Shown: piece after piece, positions 50,081-61,733 of the stretch
Numbering within the stretch: the stretch's first letter is position 1
How the letters are laid out: each line of letters starts with the position of its first letter
NCBI RefSeq assembly: GCF_047495875.1
Contig: NC_092471.1
Span: 11,739,001-11,803,000 of the forward strand
DNA length: 64,000 nucleotides
Direction: 5' to 3'
Origin: Pithys albifrons albifrons
Taxonomy: Eukaryota; Chordata; Aves; Passeriformes; Thamnophilidae
The notes under the pieces: model-generated
The model's input: only the letters and a program-made list of their open reading frames with translations
The model's database searches: none
Told to the model about the DNA's origin: nothing
Translations under genes and position numbers: made by a program

Positions 50081-53000
50081 GAAAGCAGATGTACCTGTAA
50101 ACTGAAACTTGCTTCACAGAAGAACAAAGTAGAATTGCTAATGTAATACCAGGATGGATGAGCCTTTACAAGAAAAAAATATTAACTTTTAACAAACACA
50201 TTTTTTAAATAACAAACAAAATATTTCTGTCAAGCTGCAGGATAAAAGGGACCAGGAGAGAAGAAGCAGCATTGCCAGCTCTCAGACATGAAAAACAAGG
50301 CTCTTTATTCCAGATTTCCACTGCTTAGAAACCTGAGGTTGTGTCAGACCCACACTGTCATTAAAGCAGATTGACCGAAGAAACCTGTCACCTCATTTGT
50401 AACTTCCTGAAAGCCTAGGGAATAAGAATTATGAAAGCAGAAAGAGGAAGACATGAAAAATAACTTCATCTGAATTTTTGTATTGTAATTCTATGACTGT
50501 TTTGACCTCCCTCTTGATTTTGGACCATTAGGAGATGATGGCACTGGTCCTTCTGCTCTGTCATATCTTCACGGTACTACAAGGTCAGACCTAGAAAAAA
50601 AAGCATGACACAAAATCATCAAAGGCAGAGGTCCTGGCTGCTATAAAACATTGTGCAGGTTTTACTGTTATCTGGTGGCCATACCAATATCTCACAGTGG
50701 CAGAAGGAAGGTGCTGTTTGCTGCAAATCCTGAAGGAAACCATTACCCAGGCAGGCAGCATTCTTTTGTCACAGGTTGAGGCTCTTCAATCCCAGGCAGG
50801 AGAGGTGAGATGAAAAAAGACCTAAGGTTGTGAACTCCACCTTTTGAGCCTCCAACAGGTATGTTTTCTCTTATTTTAGATTAGAAGTTGGGTGTGTCCA
50901 TAGTATTAATTACATCTGTTTTCATTAAACATGAATATACAAAATGAGACAATAAAACTGACATACACAATCCACCTATAAATTCTGGGAAGAATTTGAT
51001 CCTGGAGAAAAGAGAAGGCGCAAAACTGCACAAGTCATCTCTGCAGTTGCATCAGGGTGCCACAGGAAAAGCAATCAAGAGAAAATAAACTTTGCCTGTC
51101 ATTTGCAAAGACAGAGAAAAAAATAGAAGAAGAAAAATAAAAGGAGAGATAATTAAAAAAACAGACATCTAAGCCACCTAAAATTCTCTACCCAAATCCT
51201 GCCCACTAACAGCTGAATGCTATTCTTCTGCAGCAACATGACCAAGAGATGACCTGCATTCGCACAAGCACACTGCAGGTCAGAACTCAGAACCTGGCCT
51301 GTACCTTCTCCCAGCACAACAGAGTAAGTCCCTTCTAGAAGCTTACAGTGGTTTCCACCAGCTAGAATATAATTCCCAAATGAATGCAGACAGACAGAGC
51401 TCCTTGCTTAACTGAGATAAACCACATTCTGGTTTTAAATGTCACCCATAGCTGTTAATGGCATTGGGCACTGAACAGAATTTACATAGGATTAAGTGAT
51501 GCATCCCCTCCCAGGGATGTTGATGGTGGTCTCCCACTGACATTTGCACTCCTTCTGTGAGAGAATTTAACTGATTCATTTGGGAGTAGATCTAAATAGC
51601 ACAATTGTTCAACTGGGACACCAGAGTGAAAACAAACTGTTGGCTTCAGCTGGCTTGGGAGATCTATAAACACATACATCATTTCATAGTAGCCAAGTTT
51701 GGTGTGCAATTCTAATACATTAATATACTGTCAAAGCGGTTCTGTGCTATTGTGCACTCTACATTTAAGACTGAACAATTGCTTAAAACATTGTCCAGCA
51801 CCTTACTCCCCCAACAAACCTGGAGGTTGAGCTCAAGGGACAGTCTGTTGCAGAGAAGCACTGGCAGCTCTTCTCTGCCACCCTCGAAGTTGGTACCACA
51901 GAAGGATAAACTCTCTCTGAAGCAGAGGAACACAAAACTAGGAACTTGCCTGGACCAGTGTATTGTTAGGAAAGCTAAGCAGATCTAAAACACAGAAATT
52001 GAAAGGCTTGGCTGGTTAAACTGCCTTAAGTCCTTGTACAGACACTCTTACCCAGAATTAAAGTCCCTTTGATTCAATTGAGGCTTATTAATTTCCAAGG
52101 GAAAACTAAGCTTATTATGCCATTTTTAATTTAAATGCTGAAGTAACAAGTTTACCCAGAATTTGATCATTTGGTTTAAGAGGTGCTTTGGAATAATTTT
52201 TCTGAGGGCTCCCATCTAGAGCAGCATTTGCAGACAGACACTGCAATACTGAGCACTCACATCACCCCAGAGTCATCTCTGTGCAGCAAGGCAATTCCCT
52301 TTACCATGTTTTTCCTTCCTCTGGAGATGATATACCCCCAAAGAGACACTTTCATGCAGCCCCACAGACACTGGTAGAGGCTGTCAGCTGTGCTCCTAAC
52401 ACACTGCTGTCTGGAGTCAGCCTTGATGCAGGGGAAAATGTAGGAACCAACACCCCATAGCAAGGTGTGCCTTGGCTGGAATGGGCAGAAAAGTTCATCT
52501 TTATTTTATATAGTTTACAAAAGGGCATAGAATGCCATGCCATTTCATTCTGAACAGCTTCTTCCATTAGCTACTGCAGCATGCAGCACTTAGCAGCAAA
52601 ATAACAGCAAAGGAAGGAAATTAAGAACAGAGGAGCAAAAGGAGTTGTATTTCCAGCTGAGACGTGAAGAGAATCAAGAGACAGTGAAAATCTGCTCTGT
52701 GTAGGACTGAACAATCTTCTGTACCCTTAATCACACCAACACAGGCTGCCAGGGTCAGGCTCTCATATACCCTCAGATTGATCAGTGATGTCTCAACCTG
52801 TGGAAATCAGCTTAATGCTGAAACAAAAGGTACATGCAGCATATAAAAAAATTAAATGTATTTTGTGAGCACAAGTGCTGAAGGGAGGTGGGCCCATGGG
52901 CTGCCCAGCAGTCTGGAAGGGTGTTTCCCACAGGGAAAAGGCTACTGAGAGCTACTGTGAGACCCAACACAATTTTGACCACACATATTGCTTTGAAAGG

Positions 53001-56000
53001 GAACAATATTTTCCACAGCTGCTTTTCTGGAACTTGTCTCATGCCCAGAGAGGGAAGAGAAAGGTCAAGGGACAGGAAGACATCACTGCCTTCTCTGTCC
53101 CAGCCTCACTGCACTCCACCTGTTTCCATCCTTCAGTTAAACAGTTTGAAGGCAGTGGGGAGGTAAGGAGATGATCTGATCATGCAGCCCCATAAAAATA
53201 AAAGGTTTCCCTAAGTTCCATTAAATCTGGCTGAAATTTTGCATCTGCAACAACTGCACAATTAAGACTGCAAGAGATAAAGTTGTAATTTAAATCTATA
53301 ATTAAAATAAAACTTATAAAGAGCAATCTTTTACTCTTCCCAATCTGTTCTTCTAACATTTTATCAGTTTGAGGTATTTTTAAAGCCCATAGCAAGATAG
53401 AACACCACACTGTTCCCAGGAAGTGAAGTGGCAGGGCCTCAGACAACATCTGCCATTAGGCAGGTGCACTTTGTGCTCCACTGAAGAATGTCCCATTTTT
53501 CATAGTTGGATACTGCTGGGGAACCTCATTAGAAACCAAATTACTACCTGCATCAGGTTTACACTAATGTATTGACATCTACAGCACTTGTTAAATGAAC
53601 CGTAAATCCAATACACTAAAGTCGTTTTCAACTGAATCAAATCAGGTTTCAGTCAAAAGAATTACAATTGTTACATACTTAATGCTTGGCACTTTCCTGG
53701 TGTCTCCAGATAGATCATTTCAGACACAGAGAGAAAATTGTGAACCTACAAAACAGCAGCAGCTAAATTGGACACACTGCGAGCATACTAAACACAGGGC
53801 TAGGATTTTAAGGATGATAATTGACTCTAATTGACTAGTTGGTAAAGCTACCCAGGCATCCACAGGCACATTCCTTACTAATCTGTTTTCAACATGCTAT
53901 TTTCTTCTCCTAATTTATCCTTTCTTATTATAATCCACATTGTTTGCATTTCACAGAATCTTTGCTTTTTAAATCTTTAACTCCTAGTCCCCTCCAAAAT
54001 AATGGCATTATGGGACGATGGGCCCAGCTGCAATGCATAAGGAACAGGCAGAGCAGCAGCACAGTGCACAGCCCTCTTCAGAATTCTTGCTTGACAGGAA
54101 TAAAAATGCTTTCCAGGCTTTGGGAAGCACATTCAAACTCATGTGTTGTGTCTTCCCCTCACAGCCACCACTGGTCTTCTTTTAATACTGATTTTAAAAA
54201 CACTGACCTATGTGTAAGTGAGGACAGCATTAACCCCTTATTTCTTTTTCTCTTGGGAGCAATGATTCCTCAGTAAATCCAGGGCTATCATCCAGTGTCT
54301 GGTTGTGGCCATGTGCACCGTAGAAAAGAGGATGTCAGCAGAGAGAACAAAGTCGGTTTCCCCTTGTCCCACTCCTCTAGACCACCTTCTCAGCTTGCTT
54401 AAACCAAAACATTTGAAAAGCCTAATTCAAATTCAGTACAGCTATGAAATTTGAACTAGGAGATTTCTCCAGCTAGATTTTCCTCCAGCCTCACATAGAC
54501 ACTTTCCTTAAGTGGCCTTAGTTCTGCTTAATTCATTTCCCAGAAATGGAAAACAGCAAAATGTAAATTAAAGAGGAAATATATATGAGCCAGCTCCTCC
54601 ATCAGCATAAATCCATCCTGGTACCAGTGAATCACACTGACACTTGGTGTCTGAGGAACCAGCTCCTTATCAAGAGTTTATAGAGATTAAATTCATTTAC
54701 TGGGCTAGACTATAAACAACCTCTCCCAGTCTCTTGCTATCTAAACACCAGACAGATTATCTGTACAAGTACTTCTCCTCCCCTTTGCTTGGAGCAGTGC
54801 TGTCTCCATGCCATGCTCCAGCAATTAAGAGATGCCCCTTGGAAGAAGTAGCCACACAGAAGAATAAAAGGCCACATTAAATATATGCATCCTGAAAGTG
54901 GTTCTGCAGATCAGTCAGAAATAATTGGTGACCTCCTATCATGTGAAGAAGTAACCTCAGTAGAAGGGGTGGAAACTACTTATTTCCATTCTACAAAGAG
55001 CCGGGTAGTTTGAAGAGCTAAGGCTGTCCATCACACCTCTTGCCACATTCCAGCCCCATTAACCACTGTGCCTGTGCTGGTTTCAGACTGTTCCTGGAGG
55101 ATGGTAGCCAAACGTCATCCTGCCAGTGTATTCAAGGACACTTCTTCAAGACACTGTTACTCATCTGACACATTGTGGATTGATGGTGAAAGTGAGGATC
55201 ATCCACACAGTGCATCCCATTCCCTTATTATTGCTGAAATATTGGATCTGCCCCTAGAACAGGGCTCTTGAACCTCCCAAGTCAGTCAGCTGGCAGAGAT
55301 TTGGCCTGTCCCCTGAACTGAGCACAGGTCTTTGACCAGGACAAGCTGACACAGCTCAGCAGAAGGTGCTGGGCCATTTGCCCAGGATGTTTGCTATCAA
55401 GTGAAAGATCAGTAACTCATAGTGGGAAAAACAAAGAAAATGTTGGTAAAATGTGGTAAAAAACACAGGCTCAAGCATAGTGAAGATGATTAGTGAAGAC
55501 CACACTTACCTTGAAACACATTTGTTTTCAACCACTTCTTCCTTCCAATTCTCAAACTCTTTTTCATCCCATTCAGTTTTCCAGCATATTGTTAGTTTCT
55601 TTCTCCCCTGTGAACACACATCTTGCCCACAAGTTTCACACAGGTGTAGCTCCTCTACACGACTTCCTTGGACTGCTCACAGTTTGCAGCAGTGTCCTCC
55701 AGGTGATGGATGAGATTGTCATGATGCCAACAATTCACTACACCCATCTCTCCAGGGAGGTGGAAAGGCTGTGCCCTTCTCAACATGTCAGTCCATAGTT
55801 AACACTTGTACCCTTTAACTATGGTAATTTTATCCCCCTCCACACCACAAAACAAAAGAGCGAGTGTTAATTTACCAGCTCTAAGGTTGCTGGGGTAGCT
55901 ACACTGGATGCTCAACAGACAAACAAAACATTAGTTGGGAGAACCAGCACAGTGGCTAATGCAGAAGCTGTGGAGATCTCTGTTACTAAATACATAAGCT

Positions 56001-56574
56001 GCTACAGCATGAGAAAGAACAAAATCTGTGATTTCACTGTAGCTGAGTCAATAACACATCATCTGTGAACCACACGCGCTCTCCAGAGGATTAGGGGACC
56101 ATATGACTACTTTTGGCTTCTCTTTACAAATGACAAAAAGGCTGCAGGGCAAGTGGGGAAGAGTTCAAAGAAAGCCTGGTCCATTGGGTAAGGGGGAAGA
56201 GGTTCAAACTGTGCCAATGAAAGGGCAATACCAAGAAATTGAGGTTAGTTCAGAGTCAGCTACAAAACCTCAGAATGAGGAGTGGCTGTATGAGACTTTA
56301 AAAGCAAGTAGGAGATCCAGAAATCAAAGGCAATCTTAAAGTGAGCTGAAAAGGAAACACGTGAAGTCCCTAACATAGTAACAGGTCAGAAAGGTTGTTT
56401 CAGTGTAGAGCTCTCCAAATATAACACAACAAGCAAGCAGACTAATGCTACCCTGGGAGAGTCAAGATAGTTTTGTGCCCAACCACAGTGCAAAGCAGCC
56501 AAAGCCAATGCATCAAGCCACATAATCAGTGCAGGAGGATCAGAACACTTTCCTCAAACATCTTTGATGAAGGC
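50081..56574. other. long unique noncoding stretch, no gene recognised
   Basis: No gene, RNA or repeat family is recognised. At 52860-53175 two overlapping plus-strand frames (99 and 92 codons) run into a GTAAGGAGATG donor-like word at 53163, preceded by two good acceptors (CTGTCCCAG and CCATCCTTCAG). The resulting 26- or 60-nt segments are open in more than one frame, so they are not convincing coding exons; a noncoding-RNA exon is possible. Other frames (for example 53944-54276, 110 codons) show no domain. Confidence 0.55.
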
Positions 56575-56845
56575 TTCTGACTTTTGAATTAGCTGCTATG
56601 CTTCAGTTTATTATTTTTTGATGACACTCTTTTGTTTTCATCCAAACTAATTATGCCTAAATCAATGGTAATGGTAGATTTGGCATCAATTATCCCTGTA
56701 GATGCTCTCAACTTAAATTATTCTTTTTCACACAGATAATTCCCTTGGCTACCTCCTGCCAGAACATTGACACCTGAGTATTTATTTCACTAATTATTTT
56801 TATGCACATGTCATCACTGGCATTTGACATAAACTGCAGGAATAC
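56575..56845. promoter_or_regulatory. candidate conserved noncoding block
   Basis: Dense in TAAT-core and related words (TTGAATTAGCTGC, CAAACTAATTATGCC, GGCATCAATTATCCC, CTTAAATTATTC, TTTCACTAATTATTTT) within 270 bases and free of any open frame of note or simple repeat. The pattern fits homeodomain-bound developmental enhancers. Inference only. Confidence 0.28.
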
Positions 56846-58054
56846 AAACAGCTTCCCCCTCCTGTATTGGCCAGAGACATCAGAAGACAGACCCCCTCAC
56901 TAGTGAGCCACTGCCTAATACTCCACTCAGAAAATGCACTGATATTGCGCTGTGTTCACAAAATCAGCTTGCTCAGTCACACACCCTCTACCAGACAAGG
57001 GTCCAAGCAGAACATTCTTGGAGTCTTATCAGTGTAAGATCAAATCTACTGATGTGTCTACATTTACCTTACTGAAGAGACAAGAGTTCAAAAACGCTGA
57101 AAAGTGCCAGTTCGTTACTTCTGTAGCTGTATCTCTAATTGTCCACTTCTCCAAGTCTTTCCTGGCCTGAAGGGGGATGCTCAATTCTGCAAGAGAAGCA
57201 AAGTCCACAGTGTTTGGCGTAACACATGGGTCCATCTACTGGCATAACTATAATGATTTCTGCCTATTCCACTTTCAAATCAGAAAAAAAAGTTGCCTAT
57301 TTGAAGTGAAAAGCTTCTATATTATCATGTACATTATTATGTTGTCCACTTCTTTTGTCATATAAAAGTCATCCAGGTCAAAAGTCATCGCTCAACTTTC
57401 ATAGCAAAAGTCATAACAAAATAGATGCCAAAATGTTTTCCGACATTCTGATTTGGAATGTAAAAATCATCTAAAATAGCCCCTCTACATTTGAAAATTG
57501 TGTTTACTTCTGAGACAAACAGGATTAGTCTGTGTGACAGATTAATTTGCTTTTTGATACAGGAAAAGTGCTCTGAGGGATGACCACAAACAGTGCACAC
57601 TCCAGAGGAGCACAGCAGCCCATCCACCTCCAGGTCACTGGTTCAGGTTTCATCTGGGCATAGGGATGGAAAATTTTTTAAAGTCTAATATTTGACGGTC
57701 CACGTGAAATGAGGATTGTTTGTTGTGCCTTCACTTCAAGTAGCAGTACCTACATGTCTTAGTGGTGAGGCTGACTGGGCAAGTGTAGTGAGCAATGAAC
57801 ATTCATGGTACCTGAGAGTTCCCTTTCCATAAAGGAAAGTCTGTTCTTGAGCTGGCTGTAATACAGTTGTTCAGTAACAAAACAAAGGATTTCTTAGCAT
57901 CCGGTCTTATTAGCTAATTACTTGTCACCAGAACTAAATTTGTTCTAAGTGAATGTTCATTTATAACCCAACAGAACCTGTTCAAACTCAGATCTGATTC
58001 AGTGATGAGTAGGCTATTCCCCTTTAGAAGTTTCTCTTTTTTTCCTATTTGCAG
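56846..58054. other. unique noncoding DNA with a triple AAAAGTCAT motif
   Basis: No gene is recognised. AAAAGTCAT occurs three times in the same orientation at 57364-57372, 57380-57388 and 57406-57414, within 51 bases. Short open frames (60-80 codons) lie on both strands without protein-like features. Confidence 0.55.
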
Positions 58055-58191
58055 ATACGTGGGTTTCTCTAAAGAAATATGTACAGTCCCAAAGCCTGGG
58101 AGACTGCAGTTTTGGAGCATTTCCAGATGCATCAGACGAAACACATTGCACCTGGAAAGGTCAGCTGTGGGCAGATGGAAATAAGCAATAA
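58055..58191 (+). other. weak candidate exon, plus strand
   Basis: A very strong acceptor, a long pyrimidine tract ending TTTTTTTCCTATTTGCAG, precedes a segment with two frames open for over 40 codons: one ends at a stop at 58182-58184 and the other at 58189-58191. The second contains LGDCSFGAFPDASDETHC, which looks more protein-like. A possible donor, AAG before GTCAGC, would end the exon at 58159 (105 nt); otherwise it would be a terminal exon. The opposite strand is also open for 103 codons. No protein is recognised and no upstream exon was found, so this may be chance. Confidence 0.2.
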
Positions 58192-60334
58192 CCCATTTTT
58201 CCTTTATGTGGTCCCACACCACCAATAACGCTGCCCAGAGGCCTCATTCCCTACCTGATATGCATATTGAGTAACTTTTACTCCTGTGAGATAAAACATT
58301 TAATGTATTTTATAGGCAAAAGGCTACTTGAGATTTTCCAAATTGGAACAGTGTTTTTAAGGCCAGAACTCAAGACACTTTGTCTTAGATAGAAGACTAC
58401 TGCTCTTGTGAAGGCTGCTCTGAGGATCTTAGCAAAATTACAGCAGCAATAAAAGCATTGCAGCCACAGAGAGCAGCTGTGCTGAACACAGTGCTCTGGA
58501 GGGAGGGAAAACCCTGGAACAGGAGTGCAGAGGCTGCTGCATCCTCCTGTCCTTGGGGCCTTCTAAACCCAAGCTGCAGATACCAATGTGATCCTCAAAG
58601 AGCCAAGAGCTGCTCTGAGCGCTGAGGAGAGCTCTAGCCATACCTCTTCCTCCAATCTGTGCACACAAGGTGGGAGAGGGGAAGAAAGAGGCAACTTGCA
58701 CCTTGCCTGCAATGAGTAGAGTAAGCAAGAAATAAACTCACATGTTTTCCAGATCTTGCCATAACACTGTATAAAAGAAAAACAGGTTCTTGCCCCAACT
58801 ACCCACCCATAACAATTTATAGCATCTGATTTGGGGGCATTGACTTGTGCACACAGAATGTGTCAGTTCTTATTATTCATTGTGACCATGTCATCAACAT
58901 GGAAATATGCTCAGCAAGGCTACTGAGGCTGGTCCTGAAATTGTAAACAGCCCATTAAGTAGAAGCAGTAAGTACTCTAAAGTGCTGTAGATGTTGGTCA
59001 GTTAAAAAGCACTGGACAGACTTTATACCTCAAAAACCACTTGGCTGCATCTAAATTCCCTTCTTGCAGTCCAGCCTAACTGCAATTTCTGCACTGCAAG
59101 AAACTGAGGTGAAAAACAACCTGATAAAATTTACACAAGGACAGCAAATACACCAGCACTTTCATAGCTACTGACTCCTAGAGCAAACACCAACACCCAG
59201 CATGACAAACAGGCTCCACTAAAACACAAGAGAGGGATGAAACACAGGCAGGGGATACCTATGAGCACACACTGTTGTTCAGAACAAAGGTGTATCTACA
59301 GAGTCAGCCCAGGTAATAGAAACAATAATAGAAACAGGCTCCACGGGTGGTAACTGGGGATCTTGCAGAAGGCAGAAACAAAGACACTCCTATGAGATAG
59401 TAGGAAAAGTGAAAGAAAGACCAATATGCTCCCTAGTAAAGAGCCAGAAAGACAGCAAGAGATTTTTTGAGAGCTCCTGGGCTGCCAGACAACACAGCAC
59501 TACAAAGCTCTGCATTCCTTGTCCCACCACCTGTTTCCCATTTAAATGGATATAAACCCCTAAAACCCCTATGTCTTTGGCTATCAAAAGCAGTAAGAAG
59601 ACTGCAGGTGCCTTAGAGGTATTGTGCTTAGGAGAGCTGCAGAACTGCAAACCTGCCATGAATGTAAACAGGGTTGCTGATCCCTCCCATACCTCTCTGC
59701 AGTTAGTTGCAACCCATGTTGCCAGACCAAGAGCAACTCTCCTCATCAATCCCAAATGCATAAGGACAATACAGAACCTAATACTTTGCCAATGTATGCA
59801 CTGCTTTTAACTCCTGCATAACAAGTGAAAAGTTAGTTTACTTGGATTTTTAATTGAGTAATAGGCTTAAGGTCCAGTCTATGAGAATGACCTTGACCTG
59901 ACCAATCAAGCAATAATACTCCTGAGCTATTTGAGCTTGACTAAAGCACACCTTTCGTTTTGCCAAGTTGGGATGTATGGTGAACCTGCCACAAGGAACT
60001 GAGGAGTTATTTTTCATTTCAAGACTCCCCATCTGATATAATAGCTTCCCTAAGGATTTGGTATCTAGTTTATAGGATTTTTGCTAGGAAGGTACAAAGG
60101 TGTAATGCAGCTGGCCCTGTGTAACACAGTCCCAGGATCAGTGCAGAGGCTGGGACATGATGGGGACCTGTGTCTTACTCCTAAAGAGGAAATACTTGAA
60201 CTGATTCTTCAGGGCTGGAACTCAGCTGATCCTCATGGCAATTTGCACTGCTCTCAAGGATAGAAACCACATGCTTCTTTCTCTACCAAAGACCACAAAA
60301 CTTCATTTACTCCCCTGATTGCGTTAACCAATAT
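58192..60334. other. unique noncoding DNA, no gene recognised
   Basis: No gene or repeat is recognised. The 123-codon minus-strand frame at 59390-59761 is overlapped by a 79-codon plus-strand frame and carries no domain. Confidence 0.6.
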
Positions 60335-60885
60335 GAAACAAAGTAATTTTTAATAAAGTGTGCCATGGCAGAGAAAAATTGATACAATCACAGAGCCGGT
60401 ATAATAGGATTTAATTCTGCTTCAGATGTGCTAGTTTTAATAAAAAAGGATTGAGCAAATCTAAAATAAATTACACTGAAAGGTCAGGCTTATTGCTTGT
60501 ACAGTTATGTTAACTCTTCCACAGACATTTTTACAGACTGTATTTATGAGACCTTTTGATTTTCAGAAGAGGTATAAAATACATCTGCAATTTTCTCATT
60601 ATTTGCAGCAATGTTTCTTCTACAAGTGTCATTTCTCAGTACTTCAATATAGATTTATTTAACGGACCTCTATAAAAAATGATGAGTTATTTATTGGGTG
60701 GTTTTGTTAAATTAGTGAAACTGTAATTCCCAACGGAAAGTTAAACCCAACTAGAAAAAAATTTGTTAGGGGAATGATGATTCCCATTTGTGTGCCAGTG
60801 ACAGTCATGATTTCTTATTCATTAATCATTCCACCGGTATGTCATTTATTCAATGGAAAGCAAATCAATTACTTATTTTTATATG
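60335..60885. promoter_or_regulatory. candidate conserved noncoding block, long
   Basis: About 550 bases of AT-rich, non-repetitive sequence without an open frame of note. It carries retained CpGs (AGAGCCGGTATAATAGG, TTAACGGACC, CCAACGGAAAG, CCACCGGTATG) and POU/homeodomain-like words (TTCTTATTCATTAATCATTC, GCAAATCAATTAC, GGATTTAATTC). It is the longest such block in the window and a prime candidate for a distal enhancer of a developmental gene. No alignment was possible, so conservation is an inference from composition. Confidence 0.35.
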
Positions 60886-61699
60886 TAGCTAAGGCCCTGA
60901 TACTGTGAGCTACTCAGAACAGCCATAATTTGGAAAGAACTGTAAACACTGAATCTTATTACAAGGTTCTTACTAATATTACAGGAGCACCTTGAGACCC
61001 CACCCATGATCACAGCCCACATCATTAGTGCTGCCATAACACAGAGGTGGATATCCACCCTAACCCTGAAGGAAATATGTGGCATAAACAGGTCTTAGCA
61101 GAGGAGGGAAAGAGCAGAGAGTCTGCAGAGAAAGGAGCTTGCTGCAGTCCCAGAGGAGACACAGAAATGCCTAAGAGTGTCCCAGCTCACAGTCGTGAGC
61201 TGCCACTCAAAGGCCCCTCCTGCAAAGGCCCAAGTCCTGCAGGTGCAACCAGAGACCCTCAGGTGCAATTACACCATTACAGTCTCACCGAGTTTCTTGC
61301 CACTGCCATGACTGCACAAGTCTATCGTGTATGAGCACAGATGTTCCCTGCTGTTTCTGTATGTTCTTTCCCAACTCAGGTGAACATAAGACCTCACACT
61401 TGGAAAAGGAACTGTCAGTCCTACATCCAACAATATAAGATCTAGACACAACAAGCTCAGTTCTCTACAGCGACACCAGAGAAATACTGCTGAGTTTGAC
61501 CAAAGAAACGCTGGAAAGAACAGACAAGCCAAGCCACTCTTGGCATTTGGCTGTGTCCACACTTTCAAGGAACTTAGGCACAAGTCTGCCAGCAGCAAGC
61601 ACAGGCAAAGTAGGCTGGACTGTGTCATCACATTTAAAATCAATTCAGTCTTGGGTTCACTGTGAGGTTCTACTCAACACACACAAGTGAAGAGCCTCT
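60886..61699. other. unique noncoding DNA, no gene recognised
   Basis: Open frames of 95 codons (plus, 61047-61334) and 124 codons (minus, 61269-61643) are present but show no domain or splice structure. Confidence 0.6.
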
Positions 61700-61733
61700 C
61701 CAGTGGCAGGAGACTGGACACAACTGCCACTGG
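61700..61733. repeat. 10-bp inverted repeat with 14-base loop
   Basis: CCAGTGGCAG (61700-61709) and CTGCCACTGG (61724-61733) are exact reverse complements around a 14-base spacer, giving a stable potential hairpin of mixed base composition. No gene or terminator context is visible. Confidence 0.8.

Noticed and set aside
53104..53163. Plus-strand segments before a GTAAGGAGATG donor with two good acceptors
   Set aside because: Several frames are open in each, so coding cannot be inferred. Kept only as a possible noncoding exon.
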